From Dysgonamonadaceae bacterium (GTDB taxonomy: Bacteria > Bacteroidota > Bacteroidia > Bacteroidales > Azobacteroidaceae), in contig JAITTA010000231.1 of NCBI GenBank assembly GCA_031287395.1, forward strand, positions 1 to 8,204: a DNA stretch of 8,204 bases. The letters run 5' to 3'. The notes under the pieces are model-generated. The model searched no databases and was not told where the DNA came from. It saw only the letters and a list, made by a program, of their open reading frames with translations. Positions 1 to 5,801 of this stretch are shown one piece after another. The position numbers and the translations under genes were made by a program. Each line of letters opens with the position of its first letter. The stretch's first letter is position 1.

Positions 1-520
1 GATAGTTATAAGCAATATCATCTTTGGTCCCGTTGGTTGCAATAACGCTCGTAGTCCTGTAAACCTGTATCTTCACTTTACTCTCGGGACGAATACCGTT
101 GTACTGCGTTTTTATATAACGGGGTATACGATACCAGACTGTTGAACCTGCCGGTAAGTTGACTCCACTGAATGTAAGGACATTGTTTGATACAGTCGGG
201 GTTCCCAAGTTCGCACTTCCGGCAAGTTTCTCCAGCGGAAATCTGGTTAAATCGAAACCTTCATTACCATAAGGTAGTGTTACGATTACCCTGCCGCCGG
301 AAATAGAGGCATCTTCCACTTCAAAATAAAAATAAATATCCGTAGATTCGGAAGAACCTTCATTGACATCTTCCGCATAAGTAGGATGGATAGAACTATT
401 CCAATTGATAGTCTGTCCTCGAACCAAACCACTTTCAAATAAGAGTAAGAATACCCACCCCAAAAGTCCCCAATACCGGTTCCAAGGGATTTTCTTTTTT
501 TGAGATTCCGTTGTAATCAT
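1..520 (-). CDS. Secreted or cell-surface protein, N-terminal 173 codons only (3' end beyond window)
   Basis: An uninterrupted minus-strand frame runs from ATG at 520 to the window edge, giving 173 complete residues. The N-terminus is a signal peptide: a basic stretch (KKK at 8-10, R15), a hydrophobic core at about 17-28 (WGLLGWVFLLLF) and a plausible signal peptidase I site after G35, before QTINWN. No lipobox cysteine is present, so the product is probably secreted or surface-exposed rather than a lipoprotein. The mature part is rich in Ser, Thr, Gly, Asn and aromatic residues with alternating hydrophobics. It resembles the beta-sandwich 'conserved repeat' (DUF11-like) modules of large Bacteroidota surface proteins, with a 'VTLPYG' strand and a 'LTFSGVNLPAGSTVWYRIPR' segment. 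That family assignment is an inference from pattern only. The full length and any C-terminal type IX secretion sorting domain lie outside the window. It is divergent from trmB. Confidence 0.75.
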   Translation of the reverse strand, partial: MITTESQKKKIPWNRYWGLLGWVFLLLFESGLVRGQTINWNSSIHPTYAEDVNEGSSESTDIYFYFEVEDASISGGRVIVTLPYGNEGFDLTRFPLEKLAGSANLGTPTVSNNVLTFSGVNLPAGSTVWYRIPRYIKTQYNGIRPESKVKIQVYRTTSVIATNGTKDDIAYNY

Positions 521-630
521 TAGTAGTATATGTTAATGTGTAAAAAATGTGTTGTTATACTCAAGTTTGCCTGTGTGATGTATTATCTTTTGAAAAATAG
601 ATATTTATTTTAAAAAACCAAGAAAAAATA

Positions 631-638
631 CAAAGATA
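631..638 (-). promoter_or_regulatory. Possible -7 element for the leftward secreted-protein gene
   Basis: On the minus strand the bases read TATCTTTG, a match to the Bacteroidota -7 consensus TAnnTTTG. It would give a leader of about 100 nt before the ATG at 520. I could not find a TTTG or TTG -33 box at the expected 19-21 bp spacing, and the surrounding DNA is very A/T-rich, so a chance match is possible. Confidence 0.3.
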
Positions 639-687
639 TGAAATAATTTGTAAAATAAATAAGTATAACAATTTTCATGCCATTCTA

Positions 688-719
688 TTTCCATTTATCT
701 CATAATTATCTTAAATTTG
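688..719 (+). promoter_or_regulatory. Bacteroidota-type promoter for the trmB operon
   Basis: TTTC at 688-691 (consensus TTTG) and TAAATTTG at 712-719 (perfect TAnnTTTG) are separated by 20 bp, the usual spacing for the primary sigma factor of Bacteroidota. Transcription would start near 725, leaving a short leader of about 20 nt before the GTG start at 747. It is the only good promoter candidate seen ahead of the five plus-strand genes. Confidence 0.6.
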
Positions 720-746
720 CAGTCAAAATAACCATTATAAGAATCT

Positions 747-1496
747 GTGGGAAAAAATAAATTACAAAAATTCGGAGAAATGGAAACCTTCCCCAACGTA
801 TTTCAATATCCTTTTATGGCATTACAGGAAAAAGGGTTTGAAATGAAAGGACGTTGGAACGAAATGTTCTTCAAAAACCATCATCCCATTGTTCTCGAAT
901 TGGGTTGCGGAAAAGGAGAATACACTGTCGGGCTCGGAAAATTATTTCCGGAGAAAAACTTCATAGGAATCGATATCAAAGGCGCCCGTATGTGGACAGG
1001 AGCAAAAGAAGCCATGCAAAAAGGGATGAGTCATGTTGCTTTTCTGAGAACTCACATCGAATTACTCCATTATTTTTTTTCTCCGGGTGAAGTTTCCGAA
1101 ATCTGGATTACTTTTCCTGATCCGCAAATGCGTAAAGTCAACAAACGCATGACTTCCACCCGGTTTATGAAACTTTACCGTCAGGTACTGAATACAGATG
1201 GTATTATTCATTTAAAAACCGACAGTCATTTCATGTACACTTATACTTGCGAAATGATCAAGGCTAATCATCTTCCTTTATTGGTTCGGACGGACGATTT
1301 ATATCATAGCCATTTGGCCGACGAAATTCTCTCTATCCAAACTTTTTACGAACAACAATGGCTCGAACGCGGTTTAAACATCAAATACATCCGTTTCATT
1401 TGTGAATTCCGGGAAACATATAGAGAACCGGACATTGAAATAGACCCGGATGATTACAGGAGTTTCAACCGGAGTAAAAGAAGTAATAATAAATGA
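747..1496 (+). CDS. trmB: tRNA (guanine-N7-)-methyltransferase TrmB
   Basis: Transfers a methyl group from S-adenosylmethionine to N7 of G46 in the tRNA variable loop. The 249-residue product has the class I methyltransferase layout: SAM-binding motif I LELGCGKGEYT at 50-60, GIDIKGARMW at 74-83 ending strand 2, the TrmB signature region ITFPDPQMRK at 121-130, HLKTDS at 155-160 and the C-terminal substrate segment around TFYEQQWLERGLNIKYIRF (199-217). Many bacteria have FPDPWPKKRH in the signature; the QM version is, as far as I recall, usual for Bacteroidota. The start is GTG: MGKNKL at the N-terminus is the form I recall from Bacteroidota homologs, and the first ATG (781) would remove it. 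There is no Shine-Dalgarno sequence. A run of eight T at 1073-1080 falls in-frame in HYFFSP and does not break the gene. It is the first gene of the plus-strand run, 49 bp before mrp. Confidence 0.95.
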   Translation: MGKNKLQKFGEMETFPNVFQYPFMALQEKGFEMKGRWNEMFFKNHHPIVLELGCGKGEYTVGLGKLFPEKNFIGIDIKGARMWTGAKEAMQKGMSHVAFLRTHIELLHYFFSPGEVSEIWITFPDPQMRKVNKRMTSTRFMKLYRQVLNTDGIIHLKTDSHFMYTYTCEMIKANHLPLLVRTDDLYHSHLADEILSIQTFYEQQWLERGLNIKYIRFICEFRETYREPDIEIDPDDYRSFNRSKRSNNK

Positions 1497-1545
1497 TGCG
1501 GTTTCTCTGTGCGTAAGCCAAACGTAAAATATAAAACTTAAATTT

Positions 1546-2655
1546 ATGACATTATATCCCAAATTAATCCTCGACGCATTGCAAAACGTGCGTTATCCCG
1601 GAACAGGCAAAAGCATTGTGGAAATGGGGATGGTTGAAGACGATATCCATATCAGCGGCAATCATGTAAGTTTTTCGATTCTTTTTGAAAAACCAAACGA
1701 TCCGTTTATGAAGTCTGTAATCAAAGCTGCCGAATCGGCAATATTGACTTATGTAAGTGAAGATGTCGAAATAAAAGGTAATATTGAAGCCAGAGCAAAA
1801 CAATCGGCCCCTCCGGAACCGGTCAAACTACTGCCTCTGGTCAAAAACATCATCGCCGTTTCTTCCGGCAAAGGAGGAGTCGGGAAAAGCACCGTTGCAG
1901 CGAACCTGGCGGTCTGCCTGTCCCAAATGGGCTACAAAGTAGGTTTATTGGATGCGGACATCTATGGCCCGTCCGTTCCGAAAATGCTTCATGTGGAAGA
2001 TGCCCGTCCACACCTCGAACAAATGGATGGAAGAGATTTGATTATACCGGTTGAAAGTTACGGAGTAAAAGTATTGTCCATCGGATTTTTCGTTAATAAA
2101 AACGATGCGGTAGTATGGCGGGGTAGTATGGCAAGCAATGCTCTTAAGCAACTCATTGCCGATGCCAACTGGGGAGAACTCGACTTTTTTCTTTTAGATC
2201 TTCCCCCGGGGACAAGCGATATTCATCTGACTTTGGTACAGACACTTGCAGTCACCGGAGCAATTGTAGTCAGCACCCCGCAAGAGGTTGCACTGGCAGA
2301 TGCACGTAAAGGGATCAGCATGTTTACGGGAGAGAAAATCAATGTTCCGGTGCTGGGATTAGTGGAAAACATGGCCTGGTTCACTCCGGCCGAGCTGCCC
2401 GAAAATAAATATTACATTTTCGGGAAAGAAGGTTGTAAACGATTGTCGGAAGAAATGAATATTCCTTTGCTGGGACAAATTCCCATTGTACAAAGCATTT
2501 GTGAAGGAGGCGACAACGGCAAACCGGTTGCATTGAACCAAGACAGTATCACGGGAAAAGCATTCACACAACTGGCAGAAAATACCGTTAAACAAGTGGA
2601 ATACCGGAATAAAAACTTGGCGGCAACAAAAAGAGTAGAAACAAAAAAGTTTTAA
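1546..2655 (+). CDS. mrp: Mrp/ApbC (Nbp35-type) iron-sulfur cluster carrier ATPase
   Basis: Cytoplasmic P-loop ATPase of the MinD/Mrp group, a family thought to carry Fe-S clusters to apo-proteins as a homodimer. The 369-residue product has an N-terminal MIP18/DUF59 domain (about 1-85), then the ATPase: deviant Walker A GKGGVGKS at 108-115 with the signature lysine, switch I DADIYGPS at 136-143, and Walker B/switch II LLDLPPGTSD at 216-225. The length is normal for the two-domain bacterial form. After VENM (273-276), where most Mrp/Nbp35 proteins carry the cluster-bridging CxxC, this one reads AWFTPAELPENKYYIFG with no cysteine. The only cysteines are C124, C297 and C319. I recall the same variant from other Bacteroidales, so it looks like a lineage trait, but it means Fe-S carriage by the canonical route is not demonstrated here. 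It lies 16 bp before the nitroreductase gene. Confidence 0.93.
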   Translation: MTLYPKLILDALQNVRYPGTGKSIVEMGMVEDDIHISGNHVSFSILFEKPNDPFMKSVIKAAESAILTYVSEDVEIKGNIEARAKQSAPPEPVKLLPLVKNIIAVSSGKGGVGKSTVAANLAVCLSQMGYKVGLLDADIYGPSVPKMLHVEDARPHLEQMDGRDLIIPVESYGVKVLSIGFFVNKNDAVVWRGSMASNALKQLIADANWGELDFFLLDLPPGTSDIHLTLVQTLAVTGAIVVSTPQEVALADARKGISMFTGEKINVPVLGLVENMAWFTPAELPENKYYIFGKEGCKRLSEEMNIPLLGQIPIVQSICEGGDNGKPVALNQDSITGKAFTQLAENTVKQVEYRNKNLAATKRVETKKF

Positions 2656-2671
2656 CTATAACTTAAATCAC

Positions 2672-3217
2672 ATGAGTCATTTCACAGAATTAATCACCCA
2701 CCGGAGAAGCATCCGAAAATACACGGAAGAATCTTTACAAGCCTGCGATGTGGAACAAATAATGAAAGCGGCGCTGATGTCGCCTTCGTCGAAACACAGC
2801 AACCCCTGGCAGTTTATCCTCGTGGAAAATAAGGAGACCCTCAAAAAACTGGCCGGTTGTAAAAGCAGTGGATGCGGATTCATCGAAAATTGTGCCCTGG
2901 CAATCGTGGTTCTAACCGACCCGATGCAAAGCGGAGCCTTTGTCGAGGATGCTTCCATTGTAGCAACTTACATACAATTGCAGGCAGAAGACCTGGGTTT
3001 GGGCAGTTGCTGGGTACAAATCCGGGGTCGTGAAACCGAAACCGGACAGGATTCGGAAGATTTTATCCGGCAGTTATTGAACATCCCCCTGCAAATGTGC
3101 ATTGTTTGTATTATTGCCGTCGGACACAAGGAAAAACCGGGAAAATCCCATCGGGAAGAAGACCTGCAATGGGAAAAAATTCATATCGAAACTTACCGCT
3201 ATGATGACCAAGCCTGA
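2672..3217 (+). CDS. Nitroreductase-family FMN-dependent oxidoreductase
   Basis: Probable homodimeric flavoprotein that reduces its substrate with NAD(P)H through bound FMN; the physiological substrate cannot be told from sequence. The 181 residues carry family hallmarks: RRSIRKY at 11-17 (FMN phosphate and ring contacts), the SPSSKHSNPWQF segment at 37-48, the helix VEDASIVATYIQLQAEDLGLGSC (91-113) and WVQIRGR (114-120), and a C-terminal IIAVGHKEKPG...WEKIH section at 147-171 that corresponds to the family's VGxPxExP and basic tail. It is a compact version typical of anaerobes. Cysteines at 63, 68, 74, 113, 143 and 146 are numerous but form no ferredoxin-like motif. The gene lies 16 bp after mrp and its end overlaps the next gene by 17 bp, which suggests co-transcription and translational coupling. 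Confidence 0.9.
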   Translation: MSHFTELITHRRSIRKYTEESLQACDVEQIMKAALMSPSSKHSNPWQFILVENKETLKKLAGCKSSGCGFIENCALAIVVLTDPMQSGAFVEDASIVATYIQLQAEDLGLGSCWVQIRGRETETGQDSEDFIRQLLNIPLQMCIVCIIAVGHKEKPGKSHREEDLQWEKIHIETYRYDDQA

Positions 3218-3983
3218 CATTGTTCTTATCGGAGCAGGAAACCTGGCTACACAATTGGGAATGGCTTTGAAAGAGAACGGTTTTCCAATCGTATGTGTAC
3301 ATAGCCGTACATTCAGCTCAGCCGAAAACCTGGGAAAATTACTCCAGGTCCCCTATACGAATGTACCGGCGGATATACCTTCCGATGCAGAACTCTATAT
3401 TTTTGCCGTTAATGATGACGCATTACCTGAATTATTGAAGAAAATTCCTGCAAATCAGGGGCTGTGGGCGCACACGGCCGGGAGTTTGCCTCTTTCTGTT
3501 TTTGAAGGATATGCTAATCGTTTTGGCGTGATATATCCCTTGCAAACTTTCAATATGCAGCAGAAAGTGGATTTCGGAAACATTCCTGTTTTTATCGAAG
3601 CAAACAACCGTCAGGATGAAACCGTTCTACTGGAACTGGCACGGAAACTCTCAGGAAAAGTCATCCCTTTGTGTTCCGAAAAACGGAAATATTATCATTT
3701 AGCAGCCGTATTTGCCTGCAATTTTTCGAATCACATGTACACCCTGGCTTCCGATATTCTCGAAAAACAGGATTTGGATTGGAGAAATCTGTTGCCCCTC
3801 ATCAAGGAAACAGCCTCAAAAATTGAAACTATTTCCCCTGCAAAAGCTCAAACAGGCCCTGCCGTAAGATATGACCGGACGATTATCGACAAACAAATCG
3901 AACTTCTGAAAGATGACAAAACAAAACAAACACTCTACGAAAATATAAGTCGGAGTATCCACAACATGGCAATAAAAACCTGA
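3201..3983 (+). CDS. Rossmann-like and DUF2520 domain protein, putative NAD(P)-dependent oxidoreductase
   Basis: Function is not known; annotation systems often call this family an F420-dependent NADP oxidoreductase-like protein on fold alone. The 260-residue product has an N-terminal Rossmann nucleotide-binding domain with VLIGAGNLATQLG (8-20), followed by HSR at 34-36, where a dinucleotide's 2' phosphate or ribose is usually read. Conserved HTAGS (91-95) and YPLQTF (112-117) follow. The C-terminal all-helical DUF2520 domain includes HLAAVFACNFSNHMY (166-180) and TGPAVRYD (218-225), laid out like 6-phosphogluconate or ketopantoate reductase relatives. The start is at ATG 3201 (or the adjacent ATG 3204): the frame is open further upstream, but that stretch overlaps the nitroreductase gene and translates to an unrelated basic sequence, whereas MMTKPDIVLIGAG is a normal family N-terminus. 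The 17-bp overlap implies translational coupling. Confidence 0.85.
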   Translation: MMTKPDIVLIGAGNLATQLGMALKENGFPIVCVHSRTFSSAENLGKLLQVPYTNVPADIPSDAELYIFAVNDDALPELLKKIPANQGLWAHTAGSLPLSVFEGYANRFGVIYPLQTFNMQQKVDFGNIPVFIEANNRQDETVLLELARKLSGKVIPLCSEKRKYYHLAAVFACNFSNHMYTLASDILEKQDLDWRNLLPLIKETASKIETISPAKAQTGPAVRYDRTIIDKQIELLKDDKTKQTLYENISRSIHNMAIKT

Positions 3984-4024
3984 CATTTTACGTTAATAAT
4001 ATTATAACCATAAATTTCCTCCAC

Positions 4025-5131
4025 ATGAGAAAAGTTTTTTTATTTACAATCCTGTTAATTACAGTCCTGTCAATAGCTTCATGTACAGACAAAAACGCCT
4101 ATAAGCTTTCAGGAACTTTCCCGAATGATGATTTCGAAGGGAAAACCGTATATTTAGTGTCCTTAAACCAGGATATCCTTGATTCTGCCAAGGTAACAAA
4201 CAAACAATTCAGGTTTGAAGGAATAGCCCCGGTAACATCTGAAGTCCATTTTATCCAATTCGATGAACAAAATCAACCCGCAACATTTTTTCCGGAACCA
4301 GGGAAAATAGAACTGTTTTTTGATTCGACATTCATTCCACAAGTAAAAGGAACTCCTCTGAACGATCATTTCCAACAATTCTCCGACGAAATTGCCCAAA
4401 TGTTTGAAAACAGTGAGGAATTATTCAATACCATGAGCAAAGACCTGGAAGAAGGAAAGATTACGGAAAAAGAATTTTCCGAAAAAAGAGAATCATTCTT
4501 CTACAAACTCCACGTCAAGGTTTACGATTTTATAAAATCCAATATTCAAACTCCTTTGGGAGAATATTTATTTCTGGATTATTCCTATTACCTCAAACCG
4601 GAACAAATGGTAGAACTGATTTCGATGTCAAAACCGGAATTCAAAGCGATGGAAAATGTTCGGCAAGCTGAAAAAATCGCCGCTACACAAATGGCCAGTG
4701 CCGCCGGCAAACCATATATCGATATCAAAGGAAAAAATCTCGAAGACAAGGAGGTTTCTCTGTCTGCTTACGTTGGAAAAGGGAAAATCGTGCTTGTAGA
4801 TTTTTGGGCATCCTGGTGTGGACCTTGCATCAAAACGTTACCGGAAATGGTAAAAATCTATCAGAAATATAAAAACAAAGGATTCGAAATTGTTGGAGTA
4901 TCTCTGGATAATGAAAAAACAGCCTGGGAAAATGCAACGAAAAAACACCAGATTACCTGGCCGCAATTTTCTAATTTACAAGGTTGGTCGGATGAAGCTG
5001 CTCAAGCTTACGGAATCAACTCCATTCCTGCAACATTCCTGATCGGTAAAGACGGAATCATTATCGAAAAAAATCCGGAAGCAAAAGGCCTGGAACTTAA
5101 ACTGGAAGAATTACTAAAGAATACGAAATAA
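4025..5131 (+). CDS. DUF4369/thioredoxin-fold lipoprotein (TlpA/ResA-like thiol-disulfide oxidoreductase)
   Basis: Membrane-anchored protein likely to act on thiols and disulfides outside the cytoplasm. Residues 1-19 form a lipoprotein signal with lipobox IASC, so C20 should be lipidated. Residues about 26-120 are a DUF4369 domain, followed by a charged helical linker (about 120-225) rich in Glu and Lys. A TlpA-like thioredoxin domain (about 230-368) carries the active site WCGPC at 264-268 (C265, C268), preceded by VDFWAS, and the cis-proline loop SIPATF with P335. This architecture and length (368 residues) are common in Bacteroidales, which have many paralogs. The residues after C20 (TDKNAY) do not clearly match the acidic surface-export signal, so a periplasm-facing location is favoured. 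It lies 41 bp after the DUF2520 gene and is followed by the terminator at 5203-5236. The substrate is unknown. Confidence 0.92.
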   Translation: MRKVFLFTILLITVLSIASCTDKNAYKLSGTFPNDDFEGKTVYLVSLNQDILDSAKVTNKQFRFEGIAPVTSEVHFIQFDEQNQPATFFPEPGKIELFFDSTFIPQVKGTPLNDHFQQFSDEIAQMFENSEELFNTMSKDLEEGKITEKEFSEKRESFFYKLHVKVYDFIKSNIQTPLGEYLFLDYSYYLKPEQMVELISMSKPEFKAMENVRQAEKIAATQMASAAGKPYIDIKGKNLEDKEVSLSAYVGKGKIVLVDFWASWCGPCIKTLPEMVKIYQKYKNKGFEIVGVSLDNEKTAWENATKKHQITWPQFSNLQGWSDEAAQAYGINSIPATFLIGKDGIIIEKNPEAKGLELKLEELLKNTK

Positions 5132-5138
5132 AACAACG

Positions 5139-5178
5139 CATTTGTACGCAAATGGTATTGAAGCGCATGAAATTGCGC
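5139..5178 (+). repeat. Two small hairpins ahead of the convergent terminator
   Basis: CATTTG at 5139-5144 pairs with CAAATG at 5149-5154 around the loop TACG, and GCGCA at 5163-5167 pairs with TGCGC at 5174-5178 around TGAAAT. Neither is followed by a T-run, so neither is an intrinsic terminator by itself. They may stabilise the 3' end of the plus-strand mRNA, or be chance structures. Confidence 0.4.
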
Positions 5179-5202
5179 ATATCAAAAAAATCACATCATG
5201 AC

Positions 5203-5236
5203 AAAAAAACCGTCCGAAATCTCGAACGGTTTTTAT
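5203..5236. terminator. Bidirectional intrinsic terminator between the thioredoxin lipoprotein gene and rplS
   Basis: AAAAACCGT at 5205-5213 pairs perfectly with ACGGTTTTT at 5226-5234. Inside, a C-A mismatch is followed by CGA/TCG closing an AATC loop. An A-run on the left and a T-run on the right let the same hairpin end transcripts from both sides. It sits between convergent genes, 71 bp after the plus-strand stop and about 20 bp past the rplS stop. Confidence 0.85.
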
Positions 5237-5253
5237 ATTGAATTCCCAGGGAG

Positions 5254-5601
5254 TTAAATCCTTTTCTCTTTGATACGGGCTTTCTTTCCGGTAAGACCAC
5301 GCAGGTAATACAGTTTAGCACGACGTACTTTACCAATTTTATTTACAGTAATGCTGTCGATAAATGGAGAATCAAACGGAAAAATACGTTCCACACCTAC
5401 ATTTTCAGACATTTTACGAACTGTAAAACGTTTCTTATCGCCATGACCGGCAATTTTGATGACCACGCCCCGGTATTGCTGAATACGTTCTTTATTACCT
5501 TCTTTGATCCGATAAGCTACCGTTACGGTATCTCCACTTTTGAATGCAGGATGTTCTTTTTTTGTTGAGAACGCTTCTTCTGCAATTTTAATTAAGTCCA
5601 T
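5254..5601 (-). CDS. rplS: 50S ribosomal protein L19 (bL19)
   Basis: Structural protein of the large ribosomal subunit, located near the subunit interface. The 115-residue product is full length for the family and reads as bL19 throughout: the N-terminal MDLIKIAEEAF, the FKSGDTVTVAYRIKEGNKERIQQYRGVVI barrel segment at 21-48, FTVRKMSENVGVERIFPFDSPFIDSI (59-84), and the basic C-terminus KVRRAKLYYLRGLTGKKARIKEKR. The ATG at 5601 gives the canonical N-terminus. It has its own consensus promoter (5688-5718) and a structured leader, and shares the convergent terminator downstream. It lies 200 bp downstream of pnp on the same strand; in many other bacteria L19 follows rpsP-rimM-trmD, so here it is detached from that cluster. 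Confidence 0.98.
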   Translation of the reverse strand: MDLIKIAEEAFSTKKEHPAFKSGDTVTVAYRIKEGNKERIQQYRGVVIKIAGHGDKKRFTVRKMSENVGVERIFPFDSPFIDSITVNKIGKVRRAKLYYLRGLTGKKARIKEKRI

Positions 5602-5633
5602 TGTTATTAAGCTTTTATTATGTTATTCGAAAT

Positions 5634-5676
5634 CGCAATATACACGAGCAACTTACTTTTCCCGTCAGAGATTGCG
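5634..5676 (-). promoter_or_regulatory. Predicted structured 5' leader of rplS, possible ribosomal-protein autoregulatory element
   Basis: In the RNA (minus strand) CGCAAT (5676-5671) pairs with ATTGCG (5639-5634). Inside it ACGGG (5665-5661) pairs with CTCGT (5648-5644) with one G-U pair, around a 12-nt loop. The two stems are separated by a 5x4 internal loop. The hairpin begins near the predicted transcription start and ends 32 nt before the ATG, with an A/T-rich single-stranded stretch between. Ribosomal-protein genes, including L19 in some phyla, are known to have autoregulatory leaders; that this is one is an inference. Confidence 0.4.
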
Positions 5677-5687
5677 TAAAGCGGGCA

Positions 5688-5718
5688 CAAAGTTAAAACT
5701 TTTTTTACATTCTGCAAA
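5688..5718 (-). promoter_or_regulatory. Consensus Bacteroidota promoter for rplS
   Basis: On the minus strand TTTG (5718-5715) and TAACTTTG (5695-5688) are separated by 19 bp, an exact match to the TTTG-N19-TAnnTTTG consensus of the phylum's primary sigma factor. Transcription should begin near 5682, leaving a leader of about 80 nt before the rplS ATG at 5601. The A/T-rich repeat tract just upstream could serve as an UP-like element. Confidence 0.8.
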
Positions 5719-5723
5719 GAATA

Positions 5724-5745
5724 AATTCAAAATTCAAAATTCAAG
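5724..5745. repeat. Short tandem repeat, AATTCAA three times with 7-bp period
   Basis: The heptamer AATTCAA is repeated about three times head to tail in the pnp-rplS spacer. It is followed by a near-palindrome ATTGAT-A-ATCAAT at 5757-5769. This A/T-rich tract lies directly upstream of the rplS -33 box. Heptamer repeats of this composition are common simple sequence in A/T-rich spacers. Confidence 0.6.
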
Positions 5746-5801
5746 ATCGAAAATCAATTGATAATCAATATATTAATCTTATCTTTCTTCAAATTTTCAA
5801 T

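Noticed and set aside
1073..1080. Run of eight T in trmB, a possible slippage or phase-variation tract.
   Set aside because: The frame is intact across it and the HYFFSP residues it encodes fit the family; eight T in an A/T-rich gene is unremarkable without evidence of length variation.
3102..3200. Upstream extension of the DUF2520 reading frame (33 codons beginning at ATG 3102).
   Set aside because: It lies wholly inside the nitroreductase coding region, translates to a basic, unrelated sequence, and MMTKPDIVLIGAG at 3201 is the expected start of a Rossmann protein.
4011..4018. TAAATTTC resembling a -7 promoter element before the thioredoxin lipoprotein gene.
   Set aside because: It ends only 6 bp before the ATG at 4025, the last consensus base is wrong, and there is no -33 box at the proper distance.
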